Below, one piece after another: positions 48,806-58,008 of a stretch of 64,000 nt of DNA. How positions within the stretch are numbered: the stretch's first letter is position 1; each line of letters begins with the position of its first letter. The stretch comes from Streptomyces fumigatiscleroticus. Lineage in GTDB: Bacteria > Actinomycetota > Actinomycetes > Streptomycetales > Streptomycetaceae. A model generated the notes under the pieces. It had not been told where the DNA came from. It did no database searches and saw nothing but the letters and a program-made list of their open reading frames with translations. The DNA is taken from contig NZ_BMQF01000006.1 of NCBI RefSeq assembly GCF_014647975.1, positions 248,001-312,000 of the forward strand. Reading direction: 5' to 3'. The position numbers and the translations under genes were made by a program.

Positions 48806-51800
48806 CTACTTCTTGCTAGCGCGGCGGCCACGCGCCGCGGCGGCGGGACGCCAGGCGCGCAGATCATCGTCCGTGAGGCCGTGCTCGCCCTGGACCATCT
48901 GCCGGTCGCCCCTGAAGAACGCAGCGGGGGAGGCGCCGAAGGTGGCGTCGAACTCGTCGTGCCACTGGTCGAGCCAGGGCTGGAGTTCCAGCAGTCCGGC
49001 CAGGAAGGGCGTCAGCTCCTCCGTGGTCAGCGACTCGTTCGCGGCGATGTACGCGTCGAGGGCGTACGCCTGCTCCCGGTGGTCCCAGCCGGCCCAGCCG
49101 TACAGGTCGGGGGTGGCCACGTTGCTGTTCCCGTAGGAGATGAAGCGCTCCTTCGGCACGTCGAGCTTGCCGCGCGCACGCCAGTAAGAGGGGCGCAGGA
49201 AGTCCGCGGAGGTGTACTTCGGCGGTACGGGGATGCTGTCCCGGATCTTCCGCTTAGTCGGCTCGTCCGGAGCGGCGTCCTCCTGTCGCTGAAGATCCCA
49301 TACGTGTTCCCAGTCCGCGCGCTTCTTCAATCCGGACGGCTTGTAGCGCAGCGCGGCGAGGAACGGCACGTGCTCGTCGGTCATGAGCTCGGCGACGACG
49401 GTGGGCAGTTCCTTGCGGGGAGCGTAGATCTTCGCAACGGAGACGAAGTCCTCGTCGCGGGAGAGGGCGTCGGTGAGCCGGGAGAGGGTGACGAGAGCGG
49501 GCATGTCGTTCTCGTCGTACCAGTGCTCGCGGCTCTCGATCCGGTCGAGCAGCCAGGACCGGAGGGCCTTCTCCTGAAGCGCGTCCCACCCTTCGGTGGC
49601 CCAGCGCCGCTTGTACTCAGGCCGTTCGACCATTCCGATGGCGCGGCTCGACTCAATAGCATTGATCCGCTTCTGCACGACTTCGCGGTAGGCGGCGGGC
49701 CAGTGTTCGGGGATTTCGGTGATGGACGTGGACCCATGCCGCTCGAACCAAACGGTCTCCTTTATGCCGGCATTCACTTGACGCGCAAGAACGATCTCGA
49801 AAGCCCGCTCGCCTAGCGTAATATCGGGGACTTCTATGTCGTCAGGGGCGCGGAGGTCTTCGTGTAGAGCGTAAAGAGAATAGACGTGCCAGTCCAGTTC
49901 CTCTTGCACAGAGATCATTCGTGACCGTATGCGATGCCAAGCCATGCGAGCTTCTCGCAGAACCGCCACGGTCGGAGTGCCTGACGCCATCACAGCCGAG
50001 GGAGTGACTTCAGAAAGCTGTCGAGCGAGTTCGTCGAGAGCGAGGGAGGTCCGGGTAGGGTAATGAGAAGGAAGTGGAAATTCCTCTAGCTTCGTTCCCG
50101 TGAATTCATAGAACCTCTCCCACTCATCATGCATAAAGCCCCCCGACCCTGACTGGCTGCCCTTGTCGTGACTTACCTGCTTGAGCCAGAAGCACGCAGT
50201 GGAGCTATTGAGAAGTCCAACGAGTTCCACCCGCCTCTCCTCATTTACTTTTTCCTTCAATCTAATGATTGGCGCACTTCGATTGAAAAGCAGCCCACCC
50301 ACGTCAAGTGCAAAATGATTATGGGTGGCAACAAAGGCGAATGAGATGCCAACATCCGTTGTAAGTTTGCTGCTATAGTTCTCCAGGTGGGAGTACCAGG
50401 CTCGACCGTTTGCGCTCAACGTTTTGCCGAATATCTTGCGCTGCCTCAATCGAGTACGATCGAGCCACAGGAGGCGCGAAATGACCTGCGAGTCCTCAGC
50501 CCGGAGAACCTTTTGAGCCTTGTCGCTGTAAGGATTCAAGACCAAGGTGAGGCGAGTAAAGCGGTAATCGCGTACCGCGTCACCGACTGCTAGTTCCCGC
50601 ACACTATCCGTGCAGCGAAGCCTTTGGGCGGTACTTGCGTCGGGTAGGAGGAATATGTCATCTGCTCCCGTGGACGTTGTCCGCCCAATGCTGAGCGTAA
50701 AATCTCGAAAGCGGCTATTCGAGTTTTGGTGGATCTTTTCGATCATTTCCAGGCCGCCATCGGACAGGATCCACGGATGCGTGCCGAAGTAGCGTGCGCG
50801 CTCTAGATCGTTCACCGCTACCCATCGGCTAACTGTCCCTGGCTTGTCGATCTGGTCGACGATCGCCGACCAAACGAAACCAGACTCGGCGTTTTCGGGT
50901 TCTCCAGGTTCGCCTTGAACGCTTCGTACTGTGCGGATGGTCTCCGAGACGCGACCCTCGCATCTGCACTTGCCAACCAATATAACTGTAGGTGTCCCAT
51001 GCTCTGGGATGTGCGCCCCAGAGGTGTCGATGACTTCTGTCAGCTCAACTCGGTTGCGGAATACTTCGTTAACCAGCTTGGCCCCGAACTCGCGTTTCAT
51101 GAAAGAGTTTGCTGTGATCTGGCCGACGATCCCGAAGCCGTTGCCCTCAGCGGAACCTTGTTTGGCCAGCTCAAAGAAGCGTTGAGCGAATGGGACCGAG
51201 AGTGGGAATCCCCCTATGCAAGCATCGTAGAGGTCGCGATACACCCTATTGAGGCTTGCGTCCGCAACCTGTATATAGGGAGGGTTGCCGACTACCAAAT
51301 GGTAGCGGCCCGGCTCCAGGATCTTTGGATGCTCATTCACATCTTCCGTCGTGTACTTGAAGTCTTCGGACTTCTCGCCACTTATCTCGGTGACCACCGA
51401 CTCATCGAACAATGCACCCTGCTGGTGCTTGATAAGAGAGTCGCCCACAGCCAGGTGAATTGGCCACTCGTACGAAGCGGCCTCAGCCATAGTTCGTACA
51501 CCGCTCGCCGCCATAGCCGCAACTAGCAGCCGGAATCGCGCAATGGCCACAGCGAATGGATTCAGGTCAACCCCATGCACTGAATCCAACGCCGCCCGCA
51601 CTCGCTCATGCACATCCCGCCCCGGCTGCCCCTCGGCCCAAAGCCGCACCAGCCGCCGAAACGCCCCCAGCACAAAGTGCCCCGACCCGCACGTAGGGTC
51701 GATCATTTTCAGGTTCTCGTACCCGAACTCCCGCACCGCCGGAGTCATCGTCCGGTCGAGGATGAACTCCTCCACGAATTCCGGCGTCTGGAGCAGCGCG

Positions 51801-52423
51801 TACGTTTTCCGCGCGGACTCGCTCAGGTCCTGGTACAGGTCACCCAGGAACCGGGTGTCCCAGCCTCGCGTACCGTCGCCGTCCTCCTCCAGTGGGTCGG
51901 TGAAGTCGTGGACCAGGACACCGTCCTCGTCCCGCTCCCGCCAGAAGTCGATCAGCTCCCGCGCCCCGTCATGGGACAGCGGGATCTGGTACAGCGGGTT
52001 GTGCCGCTGGTCGAACAGCAGCCGGCCCGCCTGCCCGGAGCCCAGTTCGGCGAATGCCTTCTCCAGCCAGCCGCGGTACGTCGGGTCCTCGTCGGTCGCC
52101 ACGTACTCCTGGTACCGCGCCAGCGCCAGGTCCCGGCGGTCGTCCTCCGGCCCCGTCAGGTACGGCTCGGGTATCAGCCGGTTGTCCTCGCAGAAGCGGA
52201 CGAACACCGTGCCCAGCACCCACGCCACCGCGGCCTGCGTGACGCGCTCGTCCAGCCACGAGTTCCACGTCGCCGCCGTACGGCCCAGCTTGCGGGCCTG
52301 GTCGTACTCGCCCTTCAGGCGGACGCCGACCTCCCAGACGGCCTTCACCTGTTGCCCGAGGTCAGCCTCGACCGCCTTCACCTGCTGCTTCAGATCCTCC
52401 AACAGCGCCTTGCGGTCGATCAC
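48806..52423 (-). CDS. pglX: BREX-2 adenine-specific DNA methyltransferase PglX
   Basis: A 1205-aa class I N6-adenine methyltransferase, the modification enzyme of phage growth limitation. The SAM-binding motif DPTCGSGHF is at residues 242-250 and catalytic NPPY at 380-383 (HLVVGNPPYIQ). FILDRTMTPAV is the usual pre-motif helix. Residues from about 430 to 950 form the target-recognition part, encoded by clearly AT-richer DNA (about 49,600-51,600). A run of six G on the coding strand lies at 50139-50144. The GTG start overlaps the pglW stop by 4 bp (GTGA). The frame is intact, so the gene reads as ON in this assembly. Confidence 0.94.
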   Translation of the reverse strand: MIDRKALLEDLKQQVKAVEADLGQQVKAVWEVGVRLKGEYDQARKLGRTAATWNSWLDERVTQAAVAWVLGTVFVRFCEDNRLIPEPYLTGPEDDRRDLALARYQEYVATDEDPTYRGWLEKAFAELGSGQAGRLLFDQRHNPLYQIPLSHDGARELIDFWRERDEDGVLVHDFTDPLEEDGDGTRGWDTRFLGDLYQDLSESARKTYALLQTPEFVEEFILDRTMTPAVREFGYENLKMIDPTCGSGHFVLGAFRRLVRLWAEGQPGRDVHERVRAALDSVHGVDLNPFAVAIARFRLLVAAMAASGVRTMAEAASYEWPIHLAVGDSLIKHQQGALFDESVVTEISGEKSEDFKYTTEDVNEHPKILEPGRYHLVVGNPPYIQVADASLNRVYRDLYDACIGGFPLSVPFAQRFFELAKQGSAEGNGFGIVGQITANSFMKREFGAKLVNEVFRNRVELTEVIDTSGAHIPEHGTPTVILVGKCRCEGRVSETIRTVRSVQGEPGEPENAESGFVWSAIVDQIDKPGTVSRWVAVNDLERARYFGTHPWILSDGGLEMIEKIHQNSNSRFRDFTLSIGRTTSTGADDIFLLPDASTAQRLRCTDSVRELAVGDAVRDYRFTRLTLVLNPYSDKAQKVLRAEDSQVISRLLWLDRTRLRQRKIFGKTLSANGRAWYSHLENYSSKLTTDVGISFAFVATHNHFALDVGGLLFNRSAPIIRLKEKVNEERRVELVGLLNSSTACFWLKQVSHDKGSQSGSGGFMHDEWERFYEFTGTKLEEFPLPSHYPTRTSLALDELARQLSEVTPSAVMASGTPTVAVLREARMAWHRIRSRMISVQEELDWHVYSLYALHEDLRAPDDIEVPDITLGERAFEIVLARQVNAGIKETVWFERHGSTSITEIPEHWPAAYREVVQKRINAIESSRAIGMVERPEYKRRWATEGWDALQEKALRSWLLDRIESREHWYDENDMPALVTLSRLTDALSRDEDFVSVAKIYAPRKELPTVVAELMTDEHVPFLAALRYKPSGLKKRADWEHVWDLQRQEDAAPDEPTKRKIRDSIPVPPKYTSADFLRPSYWRARGKLDVPKERFISYGNSNVATPDLYGWAGWDHREQAYALDAYIAANESLTTEELTPFLAGLLELQPWLDQWHDEFDATFGASPAAFFRGDRQMVQGEHGLTDDDLRAWRPAAAARGRRASKK

Positions 52424-55400
52424 GAGCCGCCCCCCTCAGTCGCACCTAACGCACCGGCGTCGGAGCCGGTGCCCGTACCCGCGCCGGACCGGTGGTTGTT
52501 GTTCACCCACGAGTCCGGCAGTTCTATCCATTCGCCCAGGCCCGCCTGGTACGGCACCGCGACCGACCCGAGCCTCGGCTCGCGCGCCGGGTCGCTCTGC
52601 GGGACCAGCAGCCACAGGCCGCGCCCGCCCTGCCGCGCCGCACTGGCCAGGCGGCCCAGGACGCCCATCGCGTCGTACCGCGCGAACACCGCCGCGTCGG
52701 TCAGCAGCACCGGTCCCGGCGCCGCCCCCGTGCCCGTACCGGAGTCTGAAGCAGAATCCGTACGGGAGCCTGAAGCGGAGCCCGTACCGGCGCCGCTGCG
52801 GCCCCCACCGGCCAGCAGCTCCCGCACCCGCGGTTCCACCGCACCCCATGCCGTACGCGCGTACTGGGCGAACTTCACCGCACCCCGCGAGCCGGGCTCG
52901 GCCACGTCCGCCTTCAGCAGCGTCTCCCACGTGGGCTTGGTGCCCGGAGTGACGAGCGCGTGCATCGCCTCCAGGAACAGCGCGGTCACCGAGACCACCT
53001 CGGCTGCGGTCCGGTCCGCGCGGGCGAGCTGCTCCACCGCGTTGCACGACAGTCCCTGGCGGACGGTCAGTACCCGGAAGCCGTCCCGGCGCGCGGCGCC
53101 CATGAGCCGCTCCTCCGCCCGCACCGCGCTCGCCACCACCGGGTCGTCGGAGTAGCGGGTCGCCAGACCCAGCACCGTGGACTGGCGGCCGGCGCCCGCC
53201 GTCATGTAGCTGGAGGCGCTGTCCAGCCGCGTCGGCAGGTACCGCAGCGTCTGCGTGTCCTCGCGGGTCGACAGGGTCAGGTCGAAGCCCGCGTCGCGCA
53301 GTGCCTTGGTGAGCGGGCCGCCGGTCGGCAGCTCGTGCGTCGTACCGCCACGGCCGTCCGGCACGACCAGTTCGGGGAAGCGGGCCCGTACTCGCTCGTG
53401 CACGTCCTGGCCGGTCAGGCCCGGCTGTCGCTCCTCCGGTACGCCTGGGATCAGGCGGACCAGACCGGCCTGCGTCAGGCGCAGTGCGCGGACCAGCGGC
53501 AGGTCGCGCGGGTAGATCTCCAGGCGGGGCGTGGCCGCCGCGTTGGCGGAGGCGGCGGCGGCCAGCTCCACCAGGCGCCGTTCGTCCCAGTCCAGCGTGC
53601 CCGGCGGCGGCGTCAGGGCGCTCAGCTCGGCCAGGACCGTCGAGGCCGTGGGCAGGGTGTCCAGGTCCGTCAGCCTGTCGGCCTTGCGGCCCAGGCGGAT
53701 CGCGTACTCCAGCAGGCCCGGGGCGGTCGGGGTGTCGGGGGCGTCGCCCTCGCGCACGTCCAAGGCGAGCAGGCCCGCGCCTAGAGACTCCTCGGTGGCC
53801 CGGCGGTTGGCCTGGTGCTGGAACTCCGCCTCGGCCGGCTCCAGTTGTTCCACTTCCACCACCGCCCGCACCGCCGCCAGCGCCAGCGCTCGGCGCTGCT
53901 CGCGCTCCGGGAGCTGCGTGCCGCGGCGCAGGACGAGGGCGTCGGCGATCTCGGCGGCGGGGGCCACCCGGCCGAGGCCGGCGAGGAGGTCCATGATCTC
54001 CTCGCGCAGGGCCTGGACCGCCGGGTCCTTCTTCCAGCGCTTGCGCTCCTCCTTGAGGAGCTTGGAGACCGCGGGTGCGGACATGCCCAGCCGGTCGGCC
54101 ACGTCCTTCTGGAAGGGCCAGACGCCGATGTCGGGCAGGGCGCCGCGCTCGTCGGGGACGCGCAGCAGCAGCCGTACGGCCTCGATCTTGGTGCGGTTGG
54201 CGCCGTTGTTGTTCGGCTCGGGGACGAGGAGGGTGGCCAGGGTGTCCAGGCTGAGGGAACGCAGTCGGGTCTCGGGGCGGTCGGTGGCAGCACCCGGCGT
54301 GCCGGTCGCGACGGCGGCCGTGACCTGTTCCAGTTCCTCCCTGGCCTCCGCGCGGCCACGCGGGGTCAGCGGCGAGACCGGGACCTCGCTCAGCAACTGG
54401 CCCCACTCGCGCTGACGGCGCTGGAGCTCGCCGCGCGTCTTGGCGCCGAGGCCGGGGGCGTTGAGCAGCTTGCGGCGGCTGTAGTCCAGGAGCTGGCCGA
54501 CGGTGGTGATGCCCAGGCCGTACACGAACGATTCTGCGGCGGGGGTCAGACCCGCCGCCGACAGGTGCGTGTCCCGGGTGACCTGCTGGGCCAGCAGGTC
54601 ACGCTGCTGCTGGGCCGTGAGGGGTTCGGCGTCCGCGATCGCGGGCCGACCCGGGCGGCCGGGCGCGGCCTCGCCCTTCGCGGCCGTCTCGCCGTTGCGG
54701 GGGCGGTGGCTGGACGGGACGGTCTGCGAGGCGTCCAGGAAGATCTTCTTCCAGGCGTCGCGCATCGGCTTCAGCTCGGGGAAGCGGCGGGAGGTGTCGC
54801 GGTGCAGGGCCTTCTGGAAGAAGGCCGTCAGGCCGTCCGCCACCGGACGCTCGAAGGCGTCGGACTCGATCCTCGGGTGGGGCCACTCCTCCGGGTCCGT
54901 CATGTGCGGCGGCACCGAGCCGTCGCCCCACTTGGGCAGCTCGCCCGAGGCCATCTGGTGCAGGGTGACCGCCAGTGCGTACCGCTCGGCGTGCGAGTCG
55001 TACGCGGTACGGGTCAGCCTGCCGATGAACGGGTCGAGATAGCCCTCCGTGCCCGCCTCGTAGTCCTTGGCGGGGTAGCCGGCGAGGGAGAAGTCGATGA
55101 GGACGAGCTCGCGGGTGCGGTTGGGGCGGACGCGGATGGCGATGTTGTCGGGCTTGATGTCGCGGTGCCAGACGCCCTCGCCCTCCAGGAAGTCCACGGC
55201 GCCGAAGAGGTAGTCGCCGTACGCCTCCAGCTGGTCCATCGGGAGCCGGCCGCGCTCGCGGAGCTGCCGGGCGACGGTCTCCTCGCGGCCCCGGGTGCGG
55301 GAGCCGCCGGACTCGGCGGACTCGGTGGTCTCCTCGCGTTCGTCGCCGACGTACTCCAGCGCGAGGACGGTACGGCCGCCGATGTGCAGCGGTTCCGGCT

Positions 55401-57153
55401 CGACGAGGCGGATGACCCGGGAGTCGGCGCGCAGCCGTCGCATCACCTCGGCCTCGCCGACCAGGAACTTGCTCCGGTTGTCGGAGAGCGCCACCTTGAG
55501 CACGGCGAGCGGCCGTGTCCTGCGGGTCTCCGCCTCCAGGTCGCGGACGAGGAACGCGCGGCTGGTGGAGCCGGTGCCGAGGCGGCGGACGACCTCCCAG
55601 CGGGCCGCGAGGACATCGCCCCGTACGGCGTCCAGCGGGTCCTTCTCCGGGGCGGCGGGGACCGGGGCCGGGGCGGTGAGGGTGTCCTCGACCAGCTCCA
55701 GCATCTCCAGGAACTCGTCGACCGTGGACAGGCGGCGCTCCGGGCGGTACGCGGTCGCGGCCTGCACCAGGAAGTCGATGTCCTCCGACAGGTCGTCCAG
55801 GAGGGCGCTGGGCCGCAGGCCCTCCCCGGCCTCCAGGCGGGCCAGCAGCTCCGCCTGGCTGGCGGCCGGGGCCTTGCCGGTGACCAGCAGGTAGGTGAGG
55901 ACGCCGAGGCCGTACACGTCCAGGTACACCGGGTCGGCGTTGAGCGCGGTCAGCTCCGGGGCCAGGTACGGGTCGGAGTCGTCCGCCAGGTGGGTCGCGG
56001 ACAGCACGGTCGGCGCGTGCCGCGTCCCGCCGGACGCGGAGCCGCCGGTGCCGTTCCGGTGGGTGGCTATCTGCCAGTCGGATATCTCCAGACGCGGGTT
56101 CAGCCAGGCCGCGTCCTCGCCCAGCGCCTGGTCGCGGGGGCCGCGGTTGCGCGGGACGACGTGCACGGAGCGGGCGGCGAGCGCACGGTGGTAAAGGCGG
56201 CTGGAGTGCGCCGAGCGCATCGTTTCCGCGAGCTGCCGCACCAGTGCCATACGGCCGAGGACGTCGAGCTTCGGCCCGTACTGGAGCAGGTACTCGTCCA
56301 GACGCAGGGTCTCGGGGTGGTAGTCGAAGATCAGGGCCGGGCCGGCGGAGTGCCCCGACGGGTCGTACTGCTTGAGCTGGACGACCCCCGGGTGCCTGAA
56401 GCGGCGCAGGACCGCGGCCTCGCGCCGGGCGGCGTTCTCCACGGACCGGCGCAGGGTGGCGTCGGAGCCGCGCTCGCGCAGGTAGATCCGTACGCGGGCG
56501 GTCTCGGGCAGCTCGCTGTGCCTGGCCAGGTAGTCGGCCCAGGTGGGGCCGGTGTCGAAGGACTTGCGCTCCAGGTGGTACGGGCCGACCGTGAACTCGG
56601 CGTCGCTCTTGCGGATGCCGATCTGTTCCAGCGCCGCCTTGATCTCACGCGAGTCGATGGCGGTGATACGGCGGCGCTCGTCGCGCGGCGCCTGCTTGAG
56701 CATCGCCACCAGGTCGTCGACCTTGAACACGCCGTTCTGGTCGTGGGCCGGGAGCCGGATCCGCAAGGAGTTCTCGGTGAAGCAGACGGCCTCGCCGACG
56801 TACACCCGCTTTCTCGGGCCCAGCAGGCCCGCCAGTTCCTTGGCCTTCTTGTTCACCAGGTGGAGCGGGTTGCCGTGCGGGCGGCGGTGGCCTGCGGGTG
56901 TGGTCTGCACCCAGGTGCCGTTCTCACTGGTGAGCGAGCCGTGCCAGTTCTTGAGCTCGATCATGTAGACGCCGCCGGGGGCGACGACCAGGAGGTCGAC
57001 CTCGCGGACGTGGCCCGTGTTGGCGGTGAAGGTGAAGTTGGACCAGGCGCGCCACGGGTCGGAGTCGGGCAGCTTCTCCCGGATGGCTTCCAGTCCGCGG
57101 CGCTCGTGGTCGAACTCGGACTCGGTGACCGTGGTCCACCGGCCTTCCCGCAT
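52420..57153 (-). CDS. pglW: BREX-2 serine/threonine protein kinase PglW
   Basis: A 1577-aa multidomain protein. A NERD nuclease-like domain comes first (about 10-115), with REVD (D53) and IELKNW (E66, K68) matching a PD-(D/E)xK site. A kinase-like domain follows (about 215-480) with HRALAARS instead of HRD. A second kinase domain (about 530-830) is intact at RRLGTGSTSRAF, AVLKVAL and HRDIKPDN, with DFSLAG in place of DFG. A helical region containing a helix-hairpin-helix-like stretch (ESFVYGLGITTVGQLLDYS) and a C-terminal P-loop-lacking domain complete it. PglW is the signalling kinase in the Pgl model. It heads the pglW-pglX unit. Confidence 0.93.
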   Translation of the reverse strand: MREGRWTTVTESEFDHERRGLEAIREKLPDSDPWRAWSNFTFTANTGHVREVDLLVVAPGGVYMIELKNWHGSLTSENGTWVQTTPAGHRRPHGNPLHLVNKKAKELAGLLGPRKRVYVGEAVCFTENSLRIRLPAHDQNGVFKVDDLVAMLKQAPRDERRRITAIDSREIKAALEQIGIRKSDAEFTVGPYHLERKSFDTGPTWADYLARHSELPETARVRIYLRERGSDATLRRSVENAARREAAVLRRFRHPGVVQLKQYDPSGHSAGPALIFDYHPETLRLDEYLLQYGPKLDVLGRMALVRQLAETMRSAHSSRLYHRALAARSVHVVPRNRGPRDQALGEDAAWLNPRLEISDWQIATHRNGTGGSASGGTRHAPTVLSATHLADDSDPYLAPELTALNADPVYLDVYGLGVLTYLLVTGKAPAASQAELLARLEAGEGLRPSALLDDLSEDIDFLVQAATAYRPERRLSTVDEFLEMLELVEDTLTAPAPVPAAPEKDPLDAVRGDVLAARWEVVRRLGTGSTSRAFLVRDLEAETRRTRPLAVLKVALSDNRSKFLVGEAEVMRRLRADSRVIRLVEPEPLHIGGRTVLALEYVGDEREETTESAESGGSRTRGREETVARQLRERGRLPMDQLEAYGDYLFGAVDFLEGEGVWHRDIKPDNIAIRVRPNRTRELVLIDFSLAGYPAKDYEAGTEGYLDPFIGRLTRTAYDSHAERYALAVTLHQMASGELPKWGDGSVPPHMTDPEEWPHPRIESDAFERPVADGLTAFFQKALHRDTSRRFPELKPMRDAWKKIFLDASQTVPSSHRPRNGETAAKGEAAPGRPGRPAIADAEPLTAQQQRDLLAQQVTRDTHLSAAGLTPAAESFVYGLGITTVGQLLDYSRRKLLNAPGLGAKTRGELQRRQREWGQLLSEVPVSPLTPRGRAEAREELEQVTAAVATGTPGAATDRPETRLRSLSLDTLATLLVPEPNNNGANRTKIEAVRLLLRVPDERGALPDIGVWPFQKDVADRLGMSAPAVSKLLKEERKRWKKDPAVQALREEIMDLLAGLGRVAPAAEIADALVLRRGTQLPEREQRRALALAAVRAVVEVEQLEPAEAEFQHQANRRATEESLGAGLLALDVREGDAPDTPTAPGLLEYAIRLGRKADRLTDLDTLPTASTVLAELSALTPPPGTLDWDERRLVELAAAASANAAATPRLEIYPRDLPLVRALRLTQAGLVRLIPGVPEERQPGLTGQDVHERVRARFPELVVPDGRGGTTHELPTGGPLTKALRDAGFDLTLSTREDTQTLRYLPTRLDSASSYMTAGAGRQSTVLGLATRYSDDPVVASAVRAEERLMGAARRDGFRVLTVRQGLSCNAVEQLARADRTAAEVVSVTALFLEAMHALVTPGTKPTWETLLKADVAEPGSRGAVKFAQYARTAWGAVEPRVRELLAGGGRSGAGTGSASGSRTDSASDSGTGTGAAPGPVLLTDAAVFARYDAMGVLGRLASAARQGGRGLWLLVPQSDPAREPRLGSVAVPYQAGLGEWIELPDSWVNNNHRSGAGTGTGSDAGALGATEGGGS

Positions 57154-57504
57154 GCGCTGCCCCCGCTTCTCGAACCATGCTGGTGCCCCTGCTCACGTCC
57201 GGCCCCCTGAGCGCTTGGAGCGAACTCCTGCCAGGCCGGCTGCCCGCTCCGGTGTGACGGATGGGCAGTAAGAGGCTCCGCAGGGATCTTAATGGTGGAT
57301 ACAGGCGTTCCGTCGAGGTGGTTGGGCCGGAACTTGCGCTCGTGCACGCTTTCATGACGTTCAGTCACCGTTCCGCACTCCGGCTCGTCGGGGATGTCAC
57401 CGCGTTCTCGCTGCCCGCCGTGCCCGCGTGTCCGACACAGGGAATCGCCGGTAGGAGCCGTACGTTCTCGTCGGACAAGTGGCCGAACCGACGGAAGGCG
57501 CAGC
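57154..57504. other. 351-bp gene-free divergent region upstream of pglW
   Basis: This gap separates pglW (minus) from the CoA-binding protein gene (plus) and must hold both promoters. On the minus strand TAAGAT (about 57285-57290) could be a -10, but no paired -35 was convincing. I saw no coding frame with Streptomyces codon bias, no tRNA and no direct repeats that would mark an integration site. Stop codons interrupt all plausible frames. Confidence 0.5.
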
Positions 57505-57912
57505 ATGTACGGTGACGAAGAGAGCGTCCGCAGGATTCTGACCGAGCACGGCGACACCTGGGCCGTCGTCGGGCTCTCCGCCAATCAGCGGCGTGCCGCG
57601 TACGGGGTCGCGGCCGTGTTGCAGCGGTTCGGCAAGCGGATCGTCCCCGTGCACCCGAAGGCCGAGACGGTCCACGGGGAGCAGGGGTATCCGTCGCTCG
57701 ACGCCGTGCCCTTCGATGTGGACGTCGTGGATGTGTTCGTGAACAGCGATCTCGCCGGTGCGGTCGCCGACGAGGCCGTGGCGAAGGGGGCGAAGGCGGT
57801 CTGGTTCCAGCTCGGTGTCGTCGACGAGGCGGCGTACGAGCGGACCCGGGCCGCGGGTCTCGACATGGTCATGGACCGGTGCCCGGCGATCGAGATCCCG
57901 CGGCTCGGCTGA
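57505..57912 (+). CDS. CoA-binding domain protein (YccU type)
   Basis: A 135-aa single-domain Rossmann-fold protein. TWAVVGLSANQRRAAYGVAAVLQRFG is the CoA/nucleotide-binding start, KRIVPVHPKAETVHGEQGYPSL is the second conserved block, and KGAKAVWFQLGVVDE, MVMDRCPAIEIPRL close the domain. GGAAGG precedes the ATG. Members bind CoA through the same fold as succinyl-CoA ligase but have no known reaction. It lies at the right border of the defence island. Confidence 0.9.
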   Translation: MYGDEESVRRILTEHGDTWAVVGLSANQRRAAYGVAAVLQRFGKRIVPVHPKAETVHGEQGYPSLDAVPFDVDVVDVFVNSDLAGAVADEAVAKGAKAVWFQLGVVDEAAYERTRAAGLDMVMDRCPAIEIPRLG

Positions 57913-57964
57913 CCCCACGGCCCGGCCGGTCCCGCCACTCGGCTGATCCGGCCGCCGGGCCCGT

Positions 57965-57979
57965 CCACAGGGCCTGTGG
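57965..57979. promoter_or_regulatory. Inverted-repeat operator candidate upstream of pobA
   Basis: CCACAGGGCCTGTGG has perfect 7-bp arms around one G. It occupies the expected -35 position for the -10 element at 57997. A regulator bound here would control the hydroxylase gene; an IclR- or AraC-type PobR would be the usual candidate, but none is encoded nearby. Confidence 0.4.
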
Positions 57980-57996
57980 GGGTGCGGCCGCGTGGC

Positions 57997-58002
57997 CATA
58001 AT
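57997..58002 (+). promoter_or_regulatory. Candidate -10 element of pobA (leaderless)
   Basis: CATAAT matches five of six bases of TATAAT and lies 6 bases before the GTG at 58009. No Shine-Dalgarno lies between, so the transcript would start at the GTG. With a 17-bp spacer the -35 falls inside the inverted repeat at 57965-57979. Confidence 0.45.
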
Positions 58003-58008
58003 GAGCCG

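Noticed and set aside
53815..57210. Plus-strand open frame opposite pglW
   Set aside because: Antisense shadow with no recognisable domain; pglW has kinase and NERD motifs.
57154..57504. Attachment site or tRNA at the right edge of the BREX island
   Set aside because: No tRNA-like fold, integrase or matching direct repeat with the left edge near 33,000 was seen by eye.
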